The notes beneath the pieces are model-generated. The model was not told the origin of the DNA and searched no databases. It saw only the letters and a list, made by a program, of their open reading frames with translations. From NCBI RefSeq assembly GCF_008795955.1, contig NZ_VMHN01000006.1, forward strand, positions 124,001 through 188,000: a stretch of 64,000 bases of DNA, given 5' to 3'. The stretch's first letter is position 1. Every line of letters starts with the position of its first letter. This DNA comes from Marinobacter denitrificans. Lineage in GTDB: Bacteria > Pseudomonadota > Gammaproteobacteria > Pseudomonadales > Oleiphilaceae. A program made the position numbers and the translations under genes. Below, piece after piece: positions 38,084 through 46,958 of the stretch.

Positions 38084-38111
38084 AAAAAAGCCCCGCAATG
38101 CGGGGCTTTTT
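38084..38111. terminator. Bidirectional intrinsic terminator
   Basis: AAAAAAGCCCCGC and GCGGGGCTTTTT pair perfectly around AAT: a GC stem with A-run before and T-run after. It ends the oxidase pair on the plus strand and cytochrome c5 on the minus strand, which lies 27 bases away. Confidence 0.9.
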
Positions 38112-38138
38112 CGGTACTAAAGGTGACGCAGCGACAGA

Positions 38139-38558
38139 TTACTCGCTCTCTTCGACCATAAACTCGACCGCCACCTGAATTTCCTCGTCAGAGCAGTTGG
38201 AGCAACCGCCCTTGGCAGGCATGGCGTTGAAGCCATTGATCGCGTGGTCGACCAGTGTCTCAAGGCCCTTGTCGATACGATCACCCCAGGCGGCTGAGTC
38301 GCCCACTACAGGTGCACCGGCTGCGCCGGATGCGTGGCACGCAGCACAAGCGGCATCATAAACTTCATTGCCGGCGCGAGGTTCGGAGCTGGCTGACTCA
38401 GCAGGCGCTGACTCCTGTCCGCAGTCTTCTCCCTGCACACAAACTTCACCCACCGGCGCAATACGGGAGCGGATTTCATCTTCAACATTGGCCATTACGG
38501 CACCTGTTGTCAGGCCGAAGCCAAGCAGTACGGCAGCCAGGACTCTCTTCATCTTCAC
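38139..38558 (-). CDS. Cytochrome c5-type periplasmic protein
   Basis: 139 residues. Signal peptide (cleavage after VMA, about 20), an Ala/Ser/Glu-rich spacer with a Cys pair (EVCVQGEDCG), then a mono-haem c domain with CAACH and the axial-ligand region NAMPAKGGCSNCSDEE; the C-x-x-C there is the c5 disulfide. Carries electrons in the periplasm. GTG at 38558 has GAGG 6 bases upstream; ATG at 38552 is an alternative. Confidence 0.9.
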   Translation of the reverse strand: MKMKRVLAAVLLGFGLTTGAVMANVEDEIRSRIAPVGEVCVQGEDCGQESAPAESASSEPRAGNEVYDAACAACHASGAAGAPVVGDSAAWGDRIDKGLETLVDHAINGFNAMPAKGGCSNCSDEEIQVAVEFMVEESE

Positions 38559-38746
38559 AATGCACCTCGCAATTGGGCGTTATAATAATCAGTGGTCGCA
38601 TTATAGCGATTGCGGCGGGGCAAAAAAACCAAAGTGCAAAATGAACGCCGTGTTTCAATCCGATTCGTTGCCATTTCGTAAGTCAGAAGGCCCTGCCCGC
38701 CTATTCCGGGTACCATACACAAAACAGAGTCTGAAGGTCGGAATTT

Positions 38747-39085
38747 ATGCCTGATGCGAACCAGTCGCAACCCCACCCCTGGCGCAAACCTCTACTGATT
38801 ACTGAGTTTTCAGCGTTGGCCGTATTGCTGGCATCCATGGGATGGTTCTCCAGCCGTACTGAAAGTGGTGCGGAGCTCAGCCCCGCATGGCTTCTCATCC
38901 CTGCAGCTGCAAGCCTGGTGGTGTTTATCTGCTTTATCGGCCTAATGTATTTACGCTGGGTAGTCGCCGCGGCCGCAGAGCGAAGAACCCGCCACAAGAT
39001 CGTTTTTTCACTGCTGGTGGTGACCCTGCTCGGGGTCTGGGCCTACGGTATCGCCAACACATGGATCAGTCTCTCTCATGCATAA
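38747..39085 (+). CDS. Small three-span membrane protein, unknown
   Basis: 112 residues. Three hydrophobic segments (about 17-34, 46-70 and 83-103) separated by a short loop with a Ser/Glu patch and a basic AAERRTRHK stretch. I do not recognise a family. It ends 10 bases before pldA and is probably co-transcribed with it. Confidence 0.6.
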   Translation: MPDANQSQPHPWRKPLLITEFSALAVLLASMGWFSSRTESGAELSPAWLLIPAAASLVVFICFIGLMYLRWVVAAAAERRTRHKIVFSLLVVTLLGVWAYGIANTWISLSHA

Positions 39086-39095
39086 GGACGGGCTA

Positions 39096-40256
39096 ATGTC
39101 TTTCGTTTCCAGTTTCCGCGTGGCGCCAACCGCCGGCGTTCTTCTTTACCTCTGCACTGCCGCTGTAGCGACTGCTGAGGAAAGCCAACTGCAATCAGAG
39201 AAAAGCTTTAACGATGTGACTCCTGAACAATGTGCATTGATCAGCGATGGCGTTCAGCGGCTGGCGTGTTATGACGCCATCAACGATCCCACCGAGGCCC
39301 GGGAGCAGGCTCAGGAGGACGAACTCGACGCCGTGTCCGACTCGGTCGAGGCGTTGGAATATGAAGAGCTGGCCGACGCAGAAGACGGCGACGAAGCCGT
39401 TGAGGACCTGGAAACCGGGGGTGAAGGCGACGACTCCGGGGTGATGTCTGCATTGATGAATCGTTACGTGGCAGCGGAAAAGGCCATTTTCTCCTTCTCC
39501 GGCAGCTTTGTGGGCCACCGCCCCATGTACATTCTGCCCTTCAGCTACATGAAGAACGCCAACCGCGAACCTTCCAGCCCCAGAACGGGCACCACCGGTT
39601 ATGACTACGGCATTGACAACCAGGAAGCCAAATACCAGATCAGCTTCAAGGTGCCGCTACTTACTGGCTGGCTGGATGATCGCACAACGATGTGGTTCGG
39701 TTACACCCAGAAGTCATTCTGGCAGGTGTACAACACGGACGATTCCGCGCCCTTCCGGGAAACCAATTTCGAGCCCGAAATTTTCCTGCGGCACGCGCTA
39801 AACTACGATTTCGGCCCGGGCACCCTCAGTGGCGTCACCCTGGGCCTGAACCATGTATCCAATGGGCAGTCCGAGCCCCGCTCCCGCAGCTGGAACCGGA
39901 TTGTGGCCTCGGCGGCCTACAGTTATGACCGTTGGCTGTTTATGGTTCAGCCCTGGTATCGATTACCGGAAAATAGCAGCGAAGACGATAACGAGGATAT
40001 TGAACGCTATCTGGGCCACGCCAACTATCTGGCGATCTACAAGTGGTCGGATGACCGGACGCTTTCACTGACGCTGCAGAACAATCTGCGCTCTGACAAT
40101 AACAAGACGTCGATTGAGCTGGGTTACAGTTTTCCGATGGGGGAGACGATCAAGGGGTATGTTCAGTACTTCAACGGGTATGGTGAGAGCCTGATTGATT
40201 ACAATGAGCGGATTCAGCGGATTGGCATCGGGATTATGCTGAACGACTGGCTCTGA
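39096..40256 (+). CDS. pldA: Outer-membrane phospholipase A
   Basis: 386 residues from the ATG at 39096 (AAGGACGGG about 8 bases upstream; an in-frame ATG at 39078 has no better SD). Signal peptide, then RLACYD, then an acidic segment (about 65-115, very rich in Glu and Asp) before the beta-barrel. The catalytic motif LNHVSNGQSEPRSRSWNR carries the His-Ser...Asn triad of OMPLA. The enzyme dimerises with calcium and degrades phospholipids that reach the outer leaflet. The acidic N-terminal segment is longer than in E. coli PldA. Confidence 0.93.
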   Translation: MSFVSSFRVAPTAGVLLYLCTAAVATAEESQLQSEKSFNDVTPEQCALISDGVQRLACYDAINDPTEAREQAQEDELDAVSDSVEALEYEELADAEDGDEAVEDLETGGEGDDSGVMSALMNRYVAAEKAIFSFSGSFVGHRPMYILPFSYMKNANREPSSPRTGTTGYDYGIDNQEAKYQISFKVPLLTGWLDDRTTMWFGYTQKSFWQVYNTDDSAPFRETNFEPEIFLRHALNYDFGPGTLSGVTLGLNHVSNGQSEPRSRSWNRIVASAAYSYDRWLFMVQPWYRLPENSSEDDNEDIERYLGHANYLAIYKWSDDRTLSLTLQNNLRSDNNKTSIELGYSFPMGETIKGYVQYFNGYGESLIDYNERIQRIGIGIMLNDWL

Positions 40257-40281
40257 GTTACTTCCTATACCTGGTGTAAGA

Positions 40282-40397
40282 CCGGTCGGCACGATACCCG
40301 TGTCAGAAACACGCTCCTTGCGGCACATCCCTGTGACGCTTGGGCTCCGCCATCCATGGCTCCGCACAGTTTCTGACACGGGTATCGTGCCGACCGG
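40282..40397. repeat. Shared-core hairpin element, copy B
   Basis: Arms 40282-40310 and 40369-40397 are perfectly complementary over 29 bases. The 58-base loop begins ACGCT and ends with the same core as copy A (40329-40368, CCCTGTGACGCTTGGG through GCACA), which differs only by one inserted G. The arms share only a GAAA-type junction with copy A. It almost fills the gap between the convergent pldA and algC. Such arms would fold into a very stable hairpin in either transcript. Confidence 0.75.
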
Positions 40398-40411
40398 CCC
40401 CGGAGCTTTGG

Positions 40412-41776
40412 CTAGCCTTCCTCGTTTAGCCTTTGCATTTCTGCAAGCAGTTCTGCCGTTTTCTCCTTCATCAACGGAATATCACCCCTCGATTCCACGT
40501 TCAGGCGAACCACTGGTTCGGTGTTGGACATTCGCAGGTTGAAACGCCACTCGTCGAATTCGATGCTTGCACCGTCGACGTGGGAGACACTTTTCGCGCC
40601 CTCGCTGTACTTCGTCTCAATGGCGGCAATCACCTTTGACGGGTCGGCGATGGTGCGGTTGATTTCGCCGCTGGCCGGGTAGGCTTCGATACGGGCATCG
40701 ATGAGGGAGGACAGTGTCTGGCCGGACTGGCAAAGACGTTCTGCCACCAGCAGCCACGGGATCATGCCGCTATCGCAGTAGGCAAAGTCGCGGAAGTAGT
40801 GGTGCGCGCTCATTTCGCCGCCGTATACCGCGTCTTCGTCACGCATGCGCTGTTTGATGAAGGCGTGGCCGGTTTTGCTTTCGATGGCTTCGCCGCCCGC
40901 GGCCTTGACCAGGTCGATGGTGTTCCAGGTGAGACGTGGGTCGTGGATGACTTTGCCACCGCCGGTCTTGCGTAAGAACTGGTCGGCCAGCAGGCCCACG
41001 ATGTAGTAGCCTTCGATAAAGCGGCCGTTTTCGTCAAAGAAGAAACAGCGGTCGTAATCGCCGTCCCAGGCGATGCCCATGGCGGCGCCATGTTCGATGA
41101 CCGCCTCAGCGGTGGCCGCGCGGTTTTCTTCCAGGATGGGATTCGGAACACCGTTCGGGAAATTTCCGTCGGCTTCGTGATGCACTTTCACGAAGTCGAA
41201 CGGCAGGTGCTGTTCCAGCTCGTCAATGATCAAACCTGCGCCACCGTTACCGGCGTTGACGACGATGGTCATTGGTTTGAGGGTGCCGGCATCCACGTAG
41301 CCCAGCAGATGATCAATGTAGGCGGTGGTGACTTCCCAGGGTTCGTAGCGGCCCTGCTCCGGTGCGTCACCGAACGGTTCCAGCACCCGGTCACGGATGT
41401 CGTTCAGGCCGTTATCGGAGCTGATGGGACGCGAGTCCGGGCCCACCATTTTCATGCCGTTGTGGTCGCGCGGGTTGTGGCTTGCGGTGACCATGATGCC
41501 GCCATCCATCTTGTAGTGGCTGGTGGCAAAGTAGACCATCTCGGTACCGCACAGCCCAATATCGAAGACATCGGCACCAGCAGCCATAAGGCCGGAACTC
41601 AGCGCCTCGGCGATTTCGGGGCTGGAAAGGCGGATATCGTACCCGACGATAACCCGTTTCGCTCCCGTCACTTCAACGTAGGCGCGGCCAATGCGTTCGG
41701 CCAGTTGGGGGTTAAGCTGATCCGGCACGCGGCCGCGAAGGTCGTAGGCTTTAAAACAGGACAGATCCATTGTCAC
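40412..41776 (-). CDS. algC: Phosphomannomutase/phosphoglucomutase
   Basis: 454 residues, alpha-D-phosphohexomutase family. Catalytic serine loop GGIMVTASHNPRDHNGMK, metal loop DGDYDRCFFFDENG, sugar-binding GGEMSAHHYFRD and C-terminal phosphate-binding RMSNTEPVVRLNVE. Interconverts mannose- or glucose-6- and 1-phosphate for polysaccharide precursors. Its N-terminus (CFKAYDLRGR) is CpsG/ManB-like, so the algC symbol is by function. GTG at 41776 has GGAG 9 bases upstream; ATG at 41770 is possible. Next to bfr by 6 bases. Confidence 0.92.
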   Translation of the reverse strand: MTMDLSCFKAYDLRGRVPDQLNPQLAERIGRAYVEVTGAKRVIVGYDIRLSSPEIAEALSSGLMAAGADVFDIGLCGTEMVYFATSHYKMDGGIMVTASHNPRDHNGMKMVGPDSRPISSDNGLNDIRDRVLEPFGDAPEQGRYEPWEVTTAYIDHLLGYVDAGTLKPMTIVVNAGNGGAGLIIDELEQHLPFDFVKVHHEADGNFPNGVPNPILEENRAATAEAVIEHGAAMGIAWDGDYDRCFFFDENGRFIEGYYIVGLLADQFLRKTGGGKVIHDPRLTWNTIDLVKAAGGEAIESKTGHAFIKQRMRDEDAVYGGEMSAHHYFRDFAYCDSGMIPWLLVAERLCQSGQTLSSLIDARIEAYPASGEINRTIADPSKVIAAIETKYSEGAKSVSHVDGASIEFDEWRFNLRMSNTEPVVRLNVESRGDIPLMKEKTAELLAEMQRLNEEG

Positions 41777-41782
41777 TTTTGT

Positions 41783-42259
41783 TTACTCCGCTGCGGAAGA
41801 CTGAAGTTGAATGTAATTCTGAAGGCCCATCTTGCCAATCATGTCCAACTGGGTTTCAAGCCAGTCGATATGCTCTTCTTCACTGTCGAGAATACTGCGG
41901 AACAATTCCCGGCTGGTGAAATCCTGCACCTGCTCGCAATAGATAACCGCTTCTTTCAGGTCCTTATGGGCAATCATTTCAAGTTTGAGGTCACAGGAAA
42001 TCATCTCTTCGACGTTTTCACCGATCAGCAGCTTGTTGAGGTCTTGCAGGTTCGGCAGGCCTTCCAGAAACAGGATGCGCTCGATCAGCTGATCCGCATG
42101 CTTCATTTCGTCGATGGACTCTTCGTATTCCTTTTCCGCCAGTTTGGTGATGCCCCAATCCTTGTACATGCGGGAATGGAGAAAATACTGGTTGATAGCC
42201 GTAAGTTCGTTGGCGAGTACTTTATTCAGAAACTGGATGACTTTCTTGTCGCCTTTCAT
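41783..42259 (-). CDS. bfr: Bacterioferritin
   Basis: 158 residues, a four-helix ferritin that stores iron. Met52 of DEMKHAD is the expected haem ligand, with ferroxidase residues Glu18, Glu51 and His54 visible, plus the later EEEH pair. Start ATG at 42259 has AAGGAGA 6 bases upstream; a longer in-frame reading lacks this. It is followed by algC and preceded by bfd on the same strand. Confidence 0.96.
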   Translation of the reverse strand: MKGDKKVIQFLNKVLANELTAINQYFLHSRMYKDWGITKLAEKEYEESIDEMKHADQLIERILFLEGLPNLQDLNKLLIGENVEEMISCDLKLEMIAHKDLKEAVIYCEQVQDFTSRELFRSILDSEEEHIDWLETQLDMIGKMGLQNYIQLQSSAAE

Positions 42260-42357
42260 GACGGATCTCCTTGCGTGAGTGTGCAATCCCTACAAGGATA
42301 GCCCTTCACCAGGGGAGAAAAAATCACAAATGGGAAATGATTGCAGCAACTGCCGGC

Positions 42358-42564
42358 TCAGGCAGGCTGGGCCAGCATATTTGCCATGGCAAGATAGTCC
42401 GGAGCACGGCTTTCACGGAGAATTTCCCGGGCGGTGCAGGCGCAACGACCACATTGGGTTCCAACACCCAGCTCCCGGCCAAGCTGGCGCATGGAACTGA
42501 CGCCGTTGTCAGCAGCTTCACGGATTTCTCTGTCTGTCACACCATGGCAAAGGCATACGTACAT
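42358..42564 (-). CDS. bfd: Bacterioferritin-associated ferredoxin
   Basis: 68 residues with four cluster ligands Cys4, Cys6, Cys38 and Cys41, the Bfd signature. Reduces bacterioferritin to release iron. The Fur-like box 33 bases upstream (42597-42615) suggests the gene is switched on in iron starvation, when stored iron is needed. Confidence 0.95.
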   Translation of the reverse strand: MYVCLCHGVTDREIREAADNGVSSMRQLGRELGVGTQCGRCACTAREILRESRAPDYLAMANMLAQPA

Positions 42565-42596
42565 GCAGGTTACTCACAGGGCCGATGAAAGGTACT

Positions 42597-42615
42597 GATA
42601 ATTATTGTCATTTGC
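42597..42615 (-). promoter_or_regulatory. Fur box upstream of bfd
   Basis: On the minus strand the 19 bases GCAAATGACAATAATTATC match the classic Fur consensus at 15 of 19 positions by my count. It lies 33 bases before the bfd start. Repression by Fur with iron is expected from the family rule. Confidence 0.7.
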
Positions 42616-42662
42616 ATGCGGCTTTGCAAGCCCTGTGAGTTAATTTTGTGCAACCAAGTGTT

Positions 42663-43955
42663 TCAGCCCTGCCGTTCGCGGGTCAGATTGCGGTTTCCTG
42701 TCTCCGTGACCACCACATTGTCTTCGATGCGAATCCCTCCGCACCCCCGTAGACTGTCCAACCGTTCCCGATCCACATAACGCCCCACTTTCCCTGCCAG
42801 CAATGGCTCCAGGAGCGAAGGAATAAAATAGAGGCCGGGCTCGATGGTCACCACCATCCCCGGCGCCAGAGTGCGGGTAAGTCGCAGAAAAGGCGCACTC
42901 TCCGGTGGTGGTGTCGGCTTTCCGGCAACATCATGAACCTGTACCCCCAGGAAATGGCCGATACCGTGGGGAAAAAAAGCCCGGGTGATGCCCTGCTCCA
43001 CAATGTCTTCATCCGCCAGGCCGGTAACCAGGCCGCAGGCCGAAAGCAGGGCCGCGATGCCGTGGTGGGCCTTGCGATGGATATCGATATACTCCACCCC
43101 CGGTGCCACCATGTCGCAGAGCCGCAGCTGGAGCCTCTCAAGGCCATGAATCAGAGCGGCAAAGTGCGACGCCCCCGGACCGGCGGTGGTGCGGGTGATG
43201 TCGGAGCAGTAACCCCGGTACCGGACACCGGCGTCGATCAGCAGGCTGCGGGGCTGGCCCGGAGGCCGGGGGTCGTAATATTGATAATGCAACGTACCGG
43301 CATGCTCATTCAGGCCGATGATGCTGTGATACGGTGCCTCGGCTTCCCGCTGCCCCGTGGCCTGCTGGTAGGCGAGACTGATGCTGAACTCGCTCTCTCC
43401 GGCTGAAAAGGCATCCCGGGCAGCACGGTGCCCGGCCAGCGCCAGGGCATTGGCGTGCGCAAGACATTCAATTTCGTACGCGGTTTTGTGCACCCGGGTT
43501 TCGTCCAGGGCTGCAAGCAGGCCCGCGGGGTTATGCTCTCCCGACACGCCCGCAAGCAGGGCAGGATCACCAATCACCGCCAGAATCCCCGGTTCGTCGA
43601 GCACTGGCGCCCCAGGCGACTGACTACTGCGGACCTCAACCAGCGTCCGCCAGGGCTCCTCCGGCAAAACCTGGTTTGCATGCCAGAAGTCTGTTGGCTC
43701 GTACAGCCACAGCACCGGTTTGTCCCCTCTACGGACCCACAACCAGCAATTTTCGCGGCCGGCCAGCCCGGTCCAGTGCAGGAACGGACCATAGCCCTGG
43801 AAGGGCCAGCGTTGATCGTCGCCATAGCGAAACGGGGCAGCGCCGGAGGCAATCAGCAGGCTGTCAAAACCGTGGTCTGCCAACACCTCTTCATACCGGC
43901 TTTGCAATTCTTTCAGGTGGTCCAGTTGCAGCAACAGCAAGGCTTCTTCAGGCAT
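42663..43955 (-). CDS. pepQ: Xaa-Pro dipeptidase
   Basis: 430 residues, M24 metallopeptidase that splits Xaa-Pro dipeptides. Metal-ligand positions are visible: LLIDAGVR, SDITRT, PHGIGH (His), TIEPGLY (Glu), RIEDN (Glu). The N-terminal creatinase-like domain and length fit PepQ of Gammaproteobacteria. It starts 1 base after the LysR gene stop and lies just downstream of the dipeptide importer on the same strand. Confidence 0.93.
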   Translation of the reverse strand: MPEEALLLLQLDHLKELQSRYEEVLADHGFDSLLIASGAAPFRYGDDQRWPFQGYGPFLHWTGLAGRENCWLWVRRGDKPVLWLYEPTDFWHANQVLPEEPWRTLVEVRSSQSPGAPVLDEPGILAVIGDPALLAGVSGEHNPAGLLAALDETRVHKTAYEIECLAHANALALAGHRAARDAFSAGESEFSISLAYQQATGQREAEAPYHSIIGLNEHAGTLHYQYYDPRPPGQPRSLLIDAGVRYRGYCSDITRTTAGPGASHFAALIHGLERLQLRLCDMVAPGVEYIDIHRKAHHGIAALLSACGLVTGLADEDIVEQGITRAFFPHGIGHFLGVQVHDVAGKPTPPPESAPFLRLTRTLAPGMVVTIEPGLYFIPSLLEPLLAGKVGRYVDRERLDSLRGCGGIRIEDNVVVTETGNRNLTRERQG

Positions 43956-43956
43956 A

Positions 43957-44862
43957 TCAGCTTTCCAACTGTTTCCAGAGGGTTAAGAGGTCTTGCGAAC
44001 GGGCACCCCGCCGGCGGATCAGACGAATCTCCAGAGGTACATCCCAGCGCTCGTCACCGGCGCGCACCAGGCTGCCAAACTGTTCACTTTTCTCTGTTAT
44101 CCGTTGCGGTAACCAGCCCATCCCGAAGCCCTGCTTGACCAGAGCCTTGATACCGGCGGACTGGGTATTCTCATTCAAAGGCAACAGATTGGCCGTCAGC
44201 TTATGACGTGCCAGGTGACCTTCAATCGCCGACTGCAAAAAGCCGCGGTTGTGATAGGCGATCAGTGGCACTGGTTGCTCCTGACTGCCCGGCAGAGGGA
44301 ACCGGGCGCATCCCCGTTCGTCCGCGACACTGACCGGCACCAGGGCCTCCCGGGCCAGTACCAGCCAGACGAAATCGTCTTCGGTCAGCCGGTCGCCCCA
44401 GGGCAGGTCTGGATGCCAGTAACACAGCACCAGATCACACTCGCCACTTTCCAGAGCCTCCAGAAACTGTTCGCCCACCCAGTTGGTGGCTTTCAGGTTG
44501 AGCTGGAGGCGCTCGGCGATGCCCACGTCCGTCGCCCAGCCCTGGTAAAAGTGGGAAAACAGCCCTTGGGTGGAACCGACACTGATCCGCGCCGAAGCTT
44601 CGGCCTCAAGCGCAGCAATCCGCTCCTTCGTGTCCCGTACCTCCCGCGTAATCCGTTCGCACAGCTCCCGGAACATCTCTCCTGCCGGCGTCAGCGACAG
44701 CGGTAAGGTCTGGCGATTGATCAGGGTGGTGCCCATAGCCTCCTCCAGCAGCTTGATGCGGCGGCTGAACGTAGGCTGGCTCACGTGCTGCAGTTCGGCA
44801 GCACGTGAGAAATGGCGCGTGCGGGCAAGCGCCAGAAAGTCTTCCAGCCAGCGTACTTCCAT
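43957..44862 (-). CDS. LysR-family regulator
   Basis: 301 residues. N-terminal winged helix (WLEDFLALARTRHFSRAAELQHVSQPTFSRRIKLLEE, with the typical helix-turn-helix) and a C-terminal substrate-binding domain. It sits between dppF and pepQ on the same strand and begins 86 bases after the dppF stop. It probably controls the importer, the peptidase or both; the ligand is not evident. Confidence 0.9.
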   Translation of the reverse strand: MEVRWLEDFLALARTRHFSRAAELQHVSQPTFSRRIKLLEEAMGTTLINRQTLPLSLTPAGEMFRELCERITREVRDTKERIAALEAEASARISVGSTQGLFSHFYQGWATDVGIAERLQLNLKATNWVGEQFLEALESGECDLVLCYWHPDLPWGDRLTEDDFVWLVLAREALVPVSVADERGCARFPLPGSQEQPVPLIAYHNRGFLQSAIEGHLARHKLTANLLPLNENTQSAGIKALVKQGFGMGWLPQRITEKSEQFGSLVRAGDERWDVPLEIRLIRRRGARSQDLLTLWKQLES

Positions 44863-44948
44863 GGCAATTCCTGAAGTTGGATGATGTGACCAGGCTTTTA
44901 GGAGTCAGATCGAGAAAGCAGGCATCATAGCCTATCGCAATGATTCCA

Positions 44949-45959
44949 CTACAAACGGCCCTCTTCCACTGCGTGGCAGGCCACCTGTGTACCGCTATCG
45001 GTGGCGATCATTGCAGGCACTTCCCGCCGACAACGCTCATTGGCATAGGGACAGCGGCCGTGAAACACACAACCGGACGGCAGGTTTACCGGCGTCGGCA
45101 CCTCGCCATTCAGGCGAATGTGATTGGGCCGGTCGTCCTCCAGTTTGGGAATCGCTGACAACAATGCCTGGGTGTACGGATGCCGGGGCCTGGCAAACAG
45201 GGTCTTGGTATCTGCCAGTTCACACACCCGGCCCAGGTACATGACCGCCACACGGGTGCCGAAATGCTCCACCACCGCCAGGTCATGGGTGATGAACAGA
45301 TAGGTAAGCCCCCGGCTTTCCTGGGCATCCATCAGCAGGTTCAGCACCTGGGCCTGGATCGACACGTCCAGGGCGGAAATCGGCTCGTCTGCCACAATGA
45401 ATTCCGGATCCACCACCAGCGCGCGGGCAATGGCAATCCGCTGGCGCTGCCCGCCCGAGAACTCATGGCCAAACCGGCTGCCCCAGTCCAGATCGATACC
45501 CACCGAATGCATAACCTCATGTATCTTGTCCCGCACCTGCGTGGCTGACCAGTCCGGGTGATGGAAGCGAATCGGCTCTTCCAGGGTCTGCTGGATGGTC
45601 ATCCGCGGGTTCAGCGACGCGTATGGGTTCTGGAAGATCATTTGCATCCTGCGCCGGTATGGCAATGCGGCCTTGCCCTCCAGATTGTCGATACGCTGGC
45701 CGCCAAAATGGATTTCCCCGGCGCTGGGGGAAAGCAGCCCCATCACGGTGCGGGCCACCGTGGACTTGCCGCAGCCGGATTCACCCACGACACACAGGGC
45801 TTCGCCCTTTTGCACATCCAGATCCACGCCGTTAATGGCGTGCACAGCCTCCTGCCTGCGGCGCAGGCGCCCTCCTTTAAAGGTGATCTGTTCCAACAGG
45901 CTGCCGGAAAGGTCGAAACGTTTCTCCAACCCACGAATACTGACCAACGGAGAGGTCAT
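44949..45959 (-). CDS. dppF: Dipeptide ABC importer ATPase DppF
   Basis: 336 residues. Walker A VVGESGCGKSTVART, signature LSGGQRQR-type (HEFSGGQRQRIAIARAL), Walker B FIVADEPISALDVS, and the C-terminal oligopeptide-binding extension with CVFHGRCPYANERCR. Stop overlaps nothing; its ATG overlaps the end of dppD by 4 bases. Works with DppD to power the DppBC channel. Confidence 0.93.
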   Translation of the reverse strand: MTSPLVSIRGLEKRFDLSGSLLEQITFKGGRLRRRQEAVHAINGVDLDVQKGEALCVVGESGCGKSTVARTVMGLLSPSAGEIHFGGQRIDNLEGKAALPYRRRMQMIFQNPYASLNPRMTIQQTLEEPIRFHHPDWSATQVRDKIHEVMHSVGIDLDWGSRFGHEFSGGQRQRIAIARALVVDPEFIVADEPISALDVSIQAQVLNLLMDAQESRGLTYLFITHDLAVVEHFGTRVAVMYLGRVCELADTKTLFARPRHPYTQALLSAIPKLEDDRPNHIRLNGEVPTPVNLPSGCVFHGRCPYANERCRREVPAMIATDSGTQVACHAVEEGRL

Positions 45960-46954
45960 GATTCCGCCTCCTGCATGCGTTTCTCCTGTTCAATCAGGTT
46001 GGCCACTTCGTAACAGGCTACGTCCACGTTCCCGGAGCGAACATACTCGGGCATCCTGCGCGTACACTGCTCGGTGGCAAAATTGCAGCGTGGATGGAAG
46101 GGGCACCCGGTGGGTACATTCTTCAGCGATGGCATGGAACCGGGAATCTGGAACAGCCGCTGACCGGGCTCCCCCATCTGTGGCAATGCGTTGATCAGGC
46201 CCTGGGTGTAGGGATGCTGGGCGTCATTGATAATTTCCCGAGTCGGCCCCTGCTCGATAATGCGGCCGGAGTACATCACCAACATACGTTGCGTCACCTG
46301 GGAGACCACCCCGAGATCATGGGTGATCAGCATCAGCGCCACATTTTCCTGCTCACACAGGTTCAGCAGCAGATCCATGATTTCCGCCTGGATAGTCACG
46401 TCCAGCGCCGTGGTGGGCTCGTCGGCAATGATGATTTCCGGCTCCAGCAGCAGGGCGATGGCAATGATTACCCGCTGGCGCATGCCGCCGGAAAGTTCAT
46501 GGGGGTACTGGTCAAGGCGCTTCCCCGGCGAGGGAATCTGCACCTTCTGCAGCCGGTCCAGGGCAATCGCGCGAGCTTCCTTCTTCCCGGTTTTGCGGTG
46601 GGCCTCAATGGCCTCCACCATCTGGGTGCCGATGGTGAGCACCGGGTTCAGGGTCATCATCGGGTCCTGAAAGATCATGGCAATGCGGTTGCCCCGGATC
46701 TTTCTCAGCTCCCGCTCACTCATGGACGCCAGGTCCCTGCCTCTGTACAGGATCTGCCCGCCAGCAATGTAACCGGGCCGGGCGATCAGGTTGAGAATGG
46801 AAAAGGCCGCCACGGATTTACCGGCGCCGGACTCACCCACCAGCCCCAGCCGCTCGCCACTGTCCAGGCTGAAACTGATGCCCCGCAGGGCGGTCAGGTC
46901 GCCACCGCGCACCGCAAAGCGCACATCAAGATCTTTTACTTCCAACAGTGCCAT
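45956..46954 (-). CDS. dppD: Dipeptide ABC importer ATPase DppD
   Basis: 332 residues. Walker A LVGESGAGKSVAAF, signature ELSGGMRQRVIIAIAL, Walker B IIIADEPTTALDV, and the C-terminal CPFHPRCNFATEQC cysteine motif of the oligopeptide subfamily. Partner of DppF. Starts 4 bases after dppC stops. Confidence 0.94.
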   Translation of the reverse strand: MALLEVKDLDVRFAVRGGDLTALRGISFSLDSGERLGLVGESGAGKSVAAFSILNLIARPGYIAGGQILYRGRDLASMSERELRKIRGNRIAMIFQDPMMTLNPVLTIGTQMVEAIEAHRKTGKKEARAIALDRLQKVQIPSPGKRLDQYPHELSGGMRQRVIIAIALLLEPEIIIADEPTTALDVTIQAEIMDLLLNLCEQENVALMLITHDLGVVSQVTQRMLVMYSGRIIEQGPTREIINDAQHPYTQGLINALPQMGEPGQRLFQIPGSMPSLKNVPTGCPFHPRCNFATEQCTRRMPEYVRSGNVDVACYEVANLIEQEKRMQEAES

Positions 46955-46958
46955 GGCG

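Noticed and set aside
18937..40397. CRISPR-type array based on the repeated core
   Set aside because: The two copies are 21 kb apart, each in its own hairpin, with no regular spacing.
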